The notes under the pieces: generated by a model
The model's database searches: none
What the model saw: only the letters and a program-made list of their open reading frames with translations
Told to the model about the DNA's origin: nothing
Shown here: positions 17,690 to 23,780 of the stretch, piece by piece
Position numbering within the stretch: the first letter of the stretch is position 1
How the letters are laid out: each line of letters opens with the position of its first letter
Source: Planctomycetota bacterium
GTDB taxonomy: Bacteria > Planctomycetota > UBA1135 > UBA2386
Assembly (NCBI GenBank): GCA_025459175.1
Contig: JALORC010000003.1
Coordinates: 1 to 64,000, forward strand
Direction of reading: 5' to 3'
Length of the DNA stretch: 64,000 bases
Program-made: the position numbers and the translations under genes

Positions 17690-18166
17690 TCAGCCGCCGA
17701 GCGTCGCGTGCAGGAACCACGCGTGCTTCTCGAACTGCGCGATCATGCCGGTCAGCAGGTCGAACGAGTCCTCGTCCGCGTGCTCCTTCGCGACCTCGCG
17801 CGCCGCGCGCATGCCGTCGAGAAGCGTGCCGATGCGCTCGGCGAGCAGCGCCACGTGCTCGAGGTCCTTGGTCACGTCCTGCGGGTAGTCCGGCAGCCGC
17901 GACTTCTTCGCGACGTGCTTCGCGGTGCCGACGGCGAGGTGACCGAGCGTCAGGATGCGCTCGGCGACCTCGTCGTTGTTGGCGGCCTGGTCGGTCGCGA
18001 ACGTGTCGAACAACGGGTGCAGCGCGGCGAACTGCGGGCCCTTGATGTTCCAGTGCGCGACCTTGATCTGCGTGTAGAGGTCGAGACCGTCGGTCAGCAC
18101 CGCGCGCAGCGCTTCGCAGACCTTCTTGCGAGCGTCGGCGGACAAGTGGCTCGGGGTGTTCTTCAT
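17690..18166 (-). CDS. dps: Dps-family ferritin-like DNA-protection protein
   Basis: A 158-residue four-helix protein with the Dps ferroxidase pattern: KVAHWNIKGPQFAALHPLFD supplies His, Asp/Glu and hydrophobic positions of the inter-subunit iron site, and AERILTLGHLAVGT and DLLTGMIAQFEKHAWFLHA complete the fold. Dps oxidises Fe(II) with H2O2 and stores the iron, limiting hydroxyl-radical formation. Start 18166 (MKNTPSHL) overlaps the ahpD stop in ATGA, which fixes it over the upstream alternative at 18211. It is the last gene of the perR-ahpC-ahpD-dps series and so is probably under the same peroxide control. Confidence 0.92.
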   Translation of the reverse strand: MKNTPSHLSADARKKVCEALRAVLTDGLDLYTQIKVAHWNIKGPQFAALHPLFDTFATDQAANNDEVAERILTLGHLAVGTAKHVAKKSRLPDYPQDVTKDLEHVALLAERIGTLLDGMRAAREVAKEHADEDSFDLLTGMIAQFEKHAWFLHATLGG

Positions 18167-18723
18167 GGCGAGTTCGGGGACGGTTGGTTCGGGATCACCT
18201 GCTCCGACCACGATAGGGCGACCGCGGCGGCGTTGACCACCGCGGCGATGCGGATCGCGTCGTGCACCTGCGCGGTCGTCAGGCCGCCGTCGGTGACGAC
18301 CTTCTCGTGCGCCTGCACACAGGTGCCGCAGCCGTTCACCGCGCTGACCGCGAGCGCGAACAACTCGAAGTCGAGCTTGTCGCCGGCCGGCGCCGCCAGT
18401 CGCTGCATGCGCAGCCGCGGCGGCAGCTGTTCGTAGTCCGGTTTGCCGACCATGTGCCGGAACCGGTAGTAGACGTTGTTCATCGCCATCAGCGCGGCGG
18501 CCGCCTGCGCGTCGGCCTCGGTGGCCGCCGGCAGCTCGGCGCCGGCGGCAGCCTGCACCGCGGCGGCGAGCCGGGTCGAACGCGCGGCCAACGCAACCGC
18601 GAGTGCCACGCCGAACCGCTGCGGCCCGGTCAGCGCGCCGCCCTGCAGCACGCTGCCGAGGTTGAGGCGGATGTCCTTGGCGGCGTCCGGCAGCACCGCC
18701 ACGAGTTCCTGGAGCGCTTGCAT
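18163..18723 (-). CDS. ahpD: AhpD-like alkyl hydroperoxidase / reductant of AhpC
   Basis: A 186-residue AhpD-family protein. The active-site motif is NGCGTCVQAHEKV, with Cys132, Cys135 and His139, near the 130/133/137 positions of the mycobacterial enzyme. The rest is all-alpha, with the family sequence MNNVYYRFRHM. AhpD reduces the peroxiredoxin AhpC and has weak peroxidase activity itself. Its ATG at 18723 overlaps the ahpC stop by one base (TGATG) and its stop overlaps the dps start by four, so ahpC, ahpD and dps are translationally coupled. Confidence 0.93.
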   Translation of the reverse strand: MQALQELVAVLPDAAKDIRLNLGSVLQGGALTGPQRFGVALAVALAARSTRLAAAVQAAAGAELPAATEADAQAAAALMAMNNVYYRFRHMVGKPDYEQLPPRLRMQRLAAPAGDKLDFELFALAVSAVNGCGTCVQAHEKVVTDGGLTTAQVHDAIRIAAVVNAAAVALSWSEQVIPNQPSPNSP

Positions 18724-19262
18724 CACTTCACCTCGAGGGTCTTGTCGCCCTTCTTCCAGTTGCACGGGCACAGCTCGCCGGTCTGCAGCGCGTCCAGCGT
18801 GCGCAGCACCTCGTCGACGTTGCGACCGACGTCGAGGTCGTGCACCGACACGAAGCGGATCACGCCCTGCGGGTCGACGATCCACGTCGCGCGCAGGGGG
18901 ATGCCTTCCTGCGGGTGCAAGATGCCGAGCGCCTGGCACAGCTCGCGCTTCTTGTCGGCGAGCATCGGGAACGGCAGCGCCTTCAGGTCCGGGTGGTGCT
19001 GGCGCCAGGCCAGGTGCACGAACTCGCTGTCGCACGACAGGCCGAGCAGCTGTGCGTCGCGATCGGCGAAGTCGCCGTTGCGCTTGCCGAACTCGGCGAT
19101 CTCGGTCGGGCACACGAACGTGAAGTCGAGCGGCCACGAGAACACCACCATCCACTTGCCGGGGAAGGTGTCGTTCTGGATGTCCTGGAACTGCTTGCCG
19201 GCCTCGAGCGAGACGGCGGCGGGGAGGCGGAAGTGCGGGAAGTGGTTGCCTACGGTCAGCAT
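18723..19262 (-). CDS. ahpC: Peroxiredoxin AhpC
   Basis: A 179-residue 2-Cys peroxiredoxin. The peroxidatic cysteine is Cys51 in DFTFVCPTEIAEF; the C-terminus has LCPCNWKKG with Cys165 and Cys167. This three-cysteine layout matches AhpC proteins that use AhpD rather than AhpF as reductant, in agreement with the adjacent gene. It reduces H2O2 and organic peroxides in the cytoplasm. A good ribosome-binding site (AGAGGA, 7 nt before ATG) precedes the start. A 15-bp palindrome at 19295-19309, matching one upstream of perR, lies 33 bp before the start codon and is the likely PerR operator. Confidence 0.95.
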   Translation of the reverse strand: MLTVGNHFPHFRLPAAVSLEAGKQFQDIQNDTFPGKWMVVFSWPLDFTFVCPTEIAEFGKRNGDFADRDAQLLGLSCDSEFVHLAWRQHHPDLKALPFPMLADKKRELCQALGILHPQEGIPLRATWIVDPQGVIRFVSVHDLDVGRNVDEVLRTLDALQTGELCPCNWKKGDKTLEVK

Positions 19263-19294
19263 GTCTGCGTCCTCTTGTTGGATACGATGTTGTT

Positions 19295-19309
19295 TTGGAC
19301 TTTGTCTAA
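19295..19309 (-). promoter_or_regulatory. Predicted PerR operator of ahpC-ahpD-dps
   Basis: On the minus strand this reads TTAGAC-AAA-GTCCAA, an interrupted palindrome 33 bp upstream of the ahpC ATG. Both half-sites are identical to those of the site at 19778-19792 before perR; only the three-base spacer differs. The 15-bp length fits Fur-family operators, and the position overlaps where the promoter should be, so a repressor here would block transcription. Binding by the neighbouring PerR is inferred. Confidence 0.65.
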
Positions 19310-19347
19310 TCTCAGGTTGCGAGCGAAGCTGGCAATCTCCACTCGCT

Positions 19348-19770
19348 TCAGCGGCGGCGTCCCGGCTTGCGGCGCCCGCGCACGACGACCATGTATTCGC
19401 GGACGTCGACGCCCTCGAGCTCGTCTACCTTGCCGACCCGCAGCGCCTGCCACGGGATGTCCTCGATGATCCCGGTCTCGTCGTCGACGAAGTGGTGGTG
19501 CGGCTCGACGTTGGGGTCGAACACGACACTGCCCTCGGCCAGCACCAGCTGCTGCACGAGCCCGTGCTCGCGGAACGTCTGCAGCGTGTTGTAGACGGTG
19601 GCGCGGGACACCATCGGGAACTCGGCCTTGACCCGGCTCCACACCTGATCGGCGGTCGGGTGGTCCTTCGTGTCGAGCACGTAGGCAGCGATCGCGACGC
19701 GCTGCGCCGAGGGCCGGATGCCGGCGCGCTCGAGGCGGTCGATCAGGGGTTGCTGGGGAGTGCTGCTCAC
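19348..19770 (-). CDS. perR: PerR-type Fur-family peroxide regulator without cysteines
   Basis: A 140-residue Fur-family repressor starting at GTG 19770. The winged-helix part includes RPSAQRVAIAAYVLDTKDHP and VSRATVYNTLQTFREHGLV. The regulatory-site ligands fall exactly at the Bacillus subtilis PerR numbers: His37, Asp85, His91, His93 and Asp104 (in FDPNVEPHHHFVDDETGIIED). Fe(II) bound there lets PerR sense H2O2 by histidine oxidation. Unusually there is no cysteine in the whole protein, so the structural Cys4 zinc site of typical PerR/Fur is missing. It lies directly upstream of ahpC-ahpD-dps on the same strand and has its own palindrome 8 bp before the start, pointing to autoregulation. 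Confidence 0.9.
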   Translation of the reverse strand: MSSTPQQPLIDRLERAGIRPSAQRVAIAAYVLDTKDHPTADQVWSRVKAEFPMVSRATVYNTLQTFREHGLVQQLVLAEGSVVFDPNVEPHHHFVDDETGIIEDIPWQALRVGKVDELEGVDVREYMVVVRGRRKPGRRR

Positions 19771-19777
19771 GACGTTC

Positions 19778-19792
19778 TTAGACTACGTCCAA
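19778..19792 (+). promoter_or_regulatory. Predicted PerR operator of perR (autoregulatory)
   Basis: TTAGAC-TAC-GTCCAA lies 8-22 bp upstream of the perR GTG start and repeats both half-sites of the ahpC operator. Being this close to the start, it overlaps the ribosome-binding region as well as any promoter. It falls in the 61-nt gap after the anti-sigma gene. Autoregulation by PerR is inferred from position and matching sequence. Confidence 0.6.
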
Positions 19793-19831
19793 TCTTCGGC
19801 TCGGTCAAGCTGAAACTGTAGGGTGCGAAGC

Positions 19832-20098
19832 TCAGGATCGGCGCCAGGCCGCGTCCAGTCGCGCTGCCACCGACGGATCGACGTCGTGCTCGCGCCCGTC
19901 GGATCCCGCCCGCAACCGCTCACGCAGTCCGGCCAACACCACTGCAAAGGCACCGCCGAACCGTTCGCAGTCGCGGCAGCCCGCCACGTGTTCGCGGACG
20001 CGAGCCGCGAACGGCGCCGGCAGCGCCCCGTCGAGGAACTCCGACAGGTTCGCCAACACCTCGGCACAGCCGAGCCCACCGAGCGGAACCGCATTCAT
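19832..20098 (-). CDS. Zinc-finger anti-sigma factor (ZAS/HC2 type)
   Basis: An 88-residue protein with the zinc-binding anti-sigma motif: Cys11 in LGCAEVLANLSEFLDG, then His37-x3-Cys41-x2-Cys44 in EHVAGCRDCERFG. ZAS proteins hold an ECF sigma factor inactive; in several systems oxidation of these cysteines releases zinc and sigma. There is no transmembrane helix, so it acts in the cytoplasm. Its ATG overlaps the sigma gene stop by 4 nt (ATGA), the usual arrangement for cognate pairs. A redox-sensing role fits the peroxide genes next door but is inference. Confidence 0.87.
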   Translation of the reverse strand: MNAVPLGGLGCAEVLANLSEFLDGALPAPFAARVREHVAGCRDCERFGGAFAVVLAGLRERLRAGSDGREHDVDPSVAARLDAAWRRS

Positions 20099-20676
20099 GC
20101 TTCCTCTCCAGTCGGCAGACGCCGACGCAACTCCGCGACCAGACGCAAGCGCGCCCGGTGCAACCGGCTCTTCATCGCCTCGAGCGACAGGCCGAGCACC
20201 TCGGCCACCTCGTCCCCACTGCGCTGTTCGAGCTCGCGCAACACCAGCACCTCACGATCGGCCGGCGGCAGCGCCGCCAGCGCCTCGTGCACGATCGCAC
20301 GCGACTCCAACAACTGGGCGAAGGCGACGGGGTTGGCCGCCGGGTCGGCGAAGCCGGCTTCGCTGCCGAGCGTCGTCAATGACACCGTCGGCGCCGCTGC
20401 GACCTGGCGCCAGCGCCGCGCCGCCGCGTTGCGCGCGATGGTCAGCAACCAGGCGCTGGCCCCGAGCTCGACCCGCGCCGAGCTCGCGTGCCGCCACGCC
20501 TGCACGAACGTGTCCTGCAGGATCTCCTCGGCAAGCTGACGATCGTGCAGCAGCAGCCCGACGAAGCGATACACCGCCGCGCGGTGCCGGACGACGAACT
20601 CGGCGAACGCAGAGTCATCCCCTTCGGCACTGCGAGCCAGCAGCTCCGCGTCGGTTCGTGAGCCCGATTCCGGCAT
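20095..20676 (-). CDS. ECF-type RNA polymerase sigma factor
   Basis: A 193-residue ECF sigma factor. Region 2 is seen in FAEFVVRHRAAVYRFVGLLL and EEILQDTFVQAWRHA; region 4 in ALAALPPADREVLVLREL followed by the helix-turn-helix GDEVAEVLGLSLEAMKSRLH. It directs RNA polymerase to a small regulon when released by its anti-sigma factor, which is the next gene (4-nt overlap). The gene starts 13 nt downstream of the DUF2892 gene, so the pair may be co-transcribed with it. Confidence 0.93.
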   Translation of the reverse strand: MPESGSRTDAELLARSAEGDDSAFAEFVVRHRAAVYRFVGLLLHDRQLAEEILQDTFVQAWRHASSARVELGASAWLLTIARNAAARRWRQVAAAPTVSLTTLGSEAGFADPAANPVAFAQLLESRAIVHEALAALPPADREVLVLRELEQRSGDEVAEVLGLSLEAMKSRLHRARLRLVAELRRRLPTGEEA

Positions 20677-20688
20677 GCGGTCCTCGCG

Positions 20689-20901
20689 TCAGGACGCCTT
20701 GCAGACCCCGCCCGAGCAGGTGCTCAGCCCGAGCGCGGTATAGAGCGGGCAGCTACCGATCAGGCCGGTCAGCAACGGCACGAGACCGAGCCAACCCCAC
20801 GGGGTGACCGGGCCGACGAAGGTGATGCTGAGCAGGCCGATGCCGAGCAGCACGCGGAAGACGCGGTCGATCGGGTGTTCGTTCTTGGGCAGGATGTTCA
20901 T
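20689..20901 (-). CDS. DUF2892 (YgaP-like) inner-membrane protein
   Basis: A 70-residue protein of the DUF2892 family: MNILPKNEHPIDRVFRVLLG followed by two hydrophobic helices and the C-terminal GSCPLYTALGLSTC. Similar segments form the membrane anchor of YgaP rhodanese proteins. The small domain alone is widespread and its role is unclear, though its cysteines and frequent sulfur/redox context suggest thiol chemistry. Start 20901 is chosen as the family start. It lies 12 nt before the ECF sigma gene on the same strand. Confidence 0.82.
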   Translation of the reverse strand: MNILPKNEHPIDRVFRVLLGIGLLSITFVGPVTPWGWLGLVPLLTGLIGSCPLYTALGLSTCSGGVCKAS

Positions 20902-21024
20902 GATCGGGTCCTCGTTCGCGGCCCGCGACGGCGGGCACAACCAAGGGAGTCCCGCAGCGGCAGCGAGGATTCACCCCGGCACCGAACGACGAGTGCGCAG
21001 AGCCCGGCGGCCTTCGTGCGTAGT

Positions 21025-21597
21025 TCAGCCACCGAGCTTGCCGGCCACCTGCAGCAGTCGCTGCACGACCTTCTGCGCCGCGGTGGCCTGCTTGCCGTCG
21101 GCCAGCGCGCCGTCGGACGCGAACGCCGTGCTTGCCCCACCGAGCGCGAACTGCTCGGTGATCACCAGCACCCCGAGGTTCATCAACACCTGCCGCAGGT
21201 GCACCAGCGCGCGCATGCCGCCGAGCGCCCCCGGCGAAGCCGCCATCACCGCCGCCACCGCCCCACCGAACGCGGACACGTTCGGCTCCTTGTCGTACGG
21301 CCGCGACAGCCAGTCGAGCGCGTTCTTCAACACCGCCGGCAGCGACGCGTTGTACTCGGGCGTCACCACCAGCAACGCCTGGTGCTGCCGCACGAGCGCC
21401 CGCAACCGCACCGCACCTTCGGGCAGTCCCTGCGCCGCCTCGAGGTCGCCGTCGTAGAGCGGCATCGGAAAGTCGCGCAGATCGACGAACGTCGCCACCG
21501 CGCCACAGGCCTCGGCGAGGCGGACCACGGCGCGCGCCAACTGCTTGCTGAACGATCCGGAACGGGTCGACCCGGCGAGGACGAGGAGCTTGCTCAT
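21025..21597 (-). CDS. NADPH-dependent FMN reductase family flavoprotein
   Basis: A 190-residue flavodoxin-like reductase with the FMN phosphate loop LAGSTRSGSFSKQLA at the N-terminus and TPEYNASLPAVLKNALDWLS in the middle, both diagnostic of the NADPH-dependent FMN reductase/ChrR-like quinone reductase family. It probably reduces FMN or quinones with NAD(P)H, a two-electron route that avoids superoxide. It sits at the upstream side of the sigma/PerR/AhpCD/Dps block on the same strand, which supports a redox-defence role. Confidence 0.88.
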   Translation of the reverse strand: MSKLLVLAGSTRSGSFSKQLARAVVRLAEACGAVATFVDLRDFPMPLYDGDLEAAQGLPEGAVRLRALVRQHQALLVVTPEYNASLPAVLKNALDWLSRPYDKEPNVSAFGGAVAAVMAASPGALGGMRALVHLRQVLMNLGVLVITEQFALGGASTAFASDGALADGKQATAAQKVVQRLLQVAGKLGG

Positions 21598-21618
21598 TCG
21601 GCGCGGATGGTACGGCGA

Positions 21619-21921
21619 TCAGACGGCGAACGACAGCGCGGCGGTGACGGCATTGGCGAGCGCGGCCATGAGCCATGCCCTTCCGATCGGCAACCGCGTG
21701 CAGCCGACGTAGACCAAGGCTTCGGCAACCACCACACCGCCTTCGACGAGCCACCACGACGCGCCGAGTTCGCGCACCGCGTACCAGGCCAGCGGATGGG
21801 TGAGCAGGTTGGCGGCGGCGCCGTCGAGCAGCGTTCGCCGCCGCCGTTCGGCCGGCGCCAGCAGCGCCAGCAACGGCAGCTCGACGGCGAGCGTAAACAG
21901 GAACGCCGACAGCCAGGTCAT
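21619..21921 (-). CDS. Small membrane protein, third gene of coupled LysM operon
   Basis: A 100-residue protein with hydrophobic helices at both ends and in the middle (FLFTLAVELPLLALLAP, WWLVEGGVVVAEALVYVG). No family recognised. Its ATG at 21921 overlaps the stop of the upstream membrane-protein gene in ATGA, so it is translationally coupled to it, and this fixes the start inside a longer open frame. It is followed 22 nt later by the FMN reductase gene on the same strand. Confidence 0.65.
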   Translation of the reverse strand: MTWLSAFLFTLAVELPLLALLAPAERRRRTLLDGAAANLLTHPLAWYAVRELGASWWLVEGGVVVAEALVYVGCTRLPIGRAWLMAALANAVTAALSFAV

Positions 21922-22877
21922 GTACCGTTCCCCACCGCACCACGCGCAGCCATCCCGCAAGCCAGCAACAGCACCGGGATCTCCAGCCACGCGTGCAGTG
22001 CCGCGGCGATCGCGTAGCCGCTGCGCGCCGAGGCGAACGCGCCGGCGAACGCGATCGTCATCAGCGCGCCGAGCCCGACCACCACGAGCCGCCCGTGCCG
22101 CGGCCAACGCCAGCGGGCGCCGGCGACCTCGCTGCCGCCGCCGAGCCGCGGCAGCACGTGCAACACGACCGCGTAGTGCAGGCACTGCAGGTAGGCCGCC
22201 ATCGCGAACAGGTCGGGAGCGCGCTCGCTGCCGAGCAGCGAAGGCAGCACCAGCGCCGGCAGCTCGGCGGTCAATGGACCGAGCCCGAACGGCCCCGAGT
22301 CCGTACGCGGCCAGACCGCGTGCAGCAGTTCGGCGGCGGTGCCGCTCGCGATCAGCACCGGCACGATCCCGAACGCGACCGCACAACCGAGCATCGCCAG
22401 CATCCGCGTCCGGCCGCGCAGCCGTTCGCCGAGGAACGCCACCGGGGTCACGTTGTGCAGCACCGCGAACGCGGCGAGCGTGTCGAGCGGCGACCACAGC
22501 ACACCGACCGCCAGCACCATCGCCACAGCCCACGCGAGGCCGTTGCCGCGCCGCATGCCGAGCCCGGCTGCCGCCAGCACCGCGAGGCCGAACCCGGCCA
22601 GCAGCTCACCGCGGATGCGCAACTCGCTGCTGCCGACCCCCGCCGCCGCGCCAACGCGGATCGCCACCACCACAGCCAGCAAGCCACCACCGAGCCACAC
22701 CGCGGTGCGCCCGATGCGCGCGCCGAACCGCTCGTCGACATACCGCAGCTCGACCAGCACGTGGGGCAGCCCGAAGGCAGCCAGCGACAGCGCATAGGTC
22801 CACAGCGGCGCCGCGGTGGCGACCGCCGCGGTCACGGCCACGCCGACCGCGAGCGCGAGCGCCGTTGCGAACGTCAC
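21918..22877 (-). CDS. Multi-pass membrane protein with conserved-looking intramembrane histidines
   Basis: A 319-residue protein starting at GTG 22877, which overlaps the LysM gene stop in GTGA. About eight to nine hydrophobic helices are visible. Histidines sit in or beside helices: AAFGLPHVLVE, FAVLHNVTPVAFLGER and LQCLHYAVVLHVLPRLG. Such placement resembles metal-binding membrane oxygenases such as the Brp/Blh beta-carotene cleavage family, but the match is only by pattern and no firm family was recognised. Its neighbours (LysM protein, small membrane protein) are coupled to it on both sides. Confidence 0.65.
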   Translation of the reverse strand: MTFATALALAVGVAVTAAVATAAPLWTYALSLAAFGLPHVLVELRYVDERFGARIGRTAVWLGGGLLAVVVAIRVGAAAGVGSSELRIRGELLAGFGLAVLAAAGLGMRRGNGLAWAVAMVLAVGVLWSPLDTLAAFAVLHNVTPVAFLGERLRGRTRMLAMLGCAVAFGIVPVLIASGTAAELLHAVWPRTDSGPFGLGPLTAELPALVLPSLLGSERAPDLFAMAAYLQCLHYAVVLHVLPRLGGGSEVAGARWRWPRHGRLVVVGLGALMTIAFAGAFASARSGYAIAAALHAWLEIPVLLLACGMAARGAVGNGT

Positions 22878-23680
22878 GCCGGCGCGAGCTCCGGCCGCCG
22901 CGCGCGCCACAGCAGCGCCCCACCACCGGCTGCGGCCAGCAGCAGCAACAGCAGTGCGTCCTCGCGCTGCTTGGCCGGGACCTCGACCGACACTTCCTTG
23001 CCGTTCTTGTCGAAGCCAGTGCTCTTGCACCCGATCGCGAACGAGCCGTCACCCTTCGCCTCGACGACATGGCGATCGACCCGGCGCACCATCGGGTGCT
23101 CGGTCGGCACACTGTGGTCGGCGTTCTTCGCGACCAGCTGGGTGACCAACCGGGCATCGATCTGCTTCTGCACGCCTTCCGGCAGCTTCCAACCCGGGCC
23201 GCGGCGGCGCCATTCGGCCTCGAAGGACGCCTGCTCGGCGGCTGGCACCAGATAGATGCGGAACATGCCGCCCTGCCGGCCGACGGCCAGCTGCGCCCCG
23301 ACCACCAATGGTCGCACCGTGCGCTGGTGACCGTCTTCGGCGTCGGAGTAGACGAACATCCGCGTCGCCGGCTCGGCCGCCGCGACCTTCGGATCGGCCG
23401 GCGGCAACCAGAGCAGCTGCCCGATCTGCAGCCGCGTCGGGTCGAGTCCGGGGTTCAGCTGTTCGATCTGCTGCCAGCGACCGGCGTCACCCAGCCGGAG
23501 CTGGGCGATCGCCATCAGGGTCTCGTCCTTGCCGACGACGTGGGCGAGGCAGTGCGTGCGCGCCAGCACCGACGCGTCGAGGTGGGACTCGATGGCGACG
23601 CTGCGCACTCCTGCGACCACGAGGTCCGGCGGCGGCAGCAGCGACAGGGCGGCGAGCAGAGGCAAGGCGACAGGGTGCAT
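22874..23680 (-). CDS. Secreted LysM-domain protein with C-terminal membrane helix
   Basis: A 268-residue protein with an N-terminal signal sequence and a LysM domain (~50-93: HVVGKDETLMAIAQLRLGDA, IEQLNPGLDPTRLQIGQLLW). After this come a polar region without a recognised fold (including SVPTEHPMVRRVDRHVV) and a final hydrophobic helix (LLLLLLAAAGGGALLW) with a basic tail. LysM binds peptidoglycan or related glycans. The C-terminal anchor would keep the protein in the membrane with LysM outside. It is the first gene of a trio coupled by 4-nt overlaps. Confidence 0.78.
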   Translation of the reverse strand: MHPVALPLLAALSLLPPPDLVVAGVRSVAIESHLDASVLARTHCLAHVVGKDETLMAIAQLRLGDAGRWQQIEQLNPGLDPTRLQIGQLLWLPPADPKVAAAEPATRMFVYSDAEDGHQRTVRPLVVGAQLAVGRQGGMFRIYLVPAAEQASFEAEWRRRGPGWKLPEGVQKQIDARLVTQLVAKNADHSVPTEHPMVRRVDRHVVEAKGDGSFAIGCKSTGFDKNGKEVSVEVPAKQREDALLLLLLAAAGGGALLWRARRPELAPA

Positions 23681-23780
23681 GGATCGATCTCCGTTTCGGC
23701 AAGGAAAGCGCGCGGCAACGCCACCGATCGCGGTCGGTTCCGCACGCCAGTCTATTGCCAGCCACGGCCAGCTGCACGGA

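Noticed and set aside
21918-22877. Firm assignment of the histidine-bearing membrane protein as a Brp/Blh carotenoid oxygenase
   Set aside because: Only the placement of histidines is similar. The family signature could not be recognised, and no carotenoid or rhodopsin gene lies nearby.
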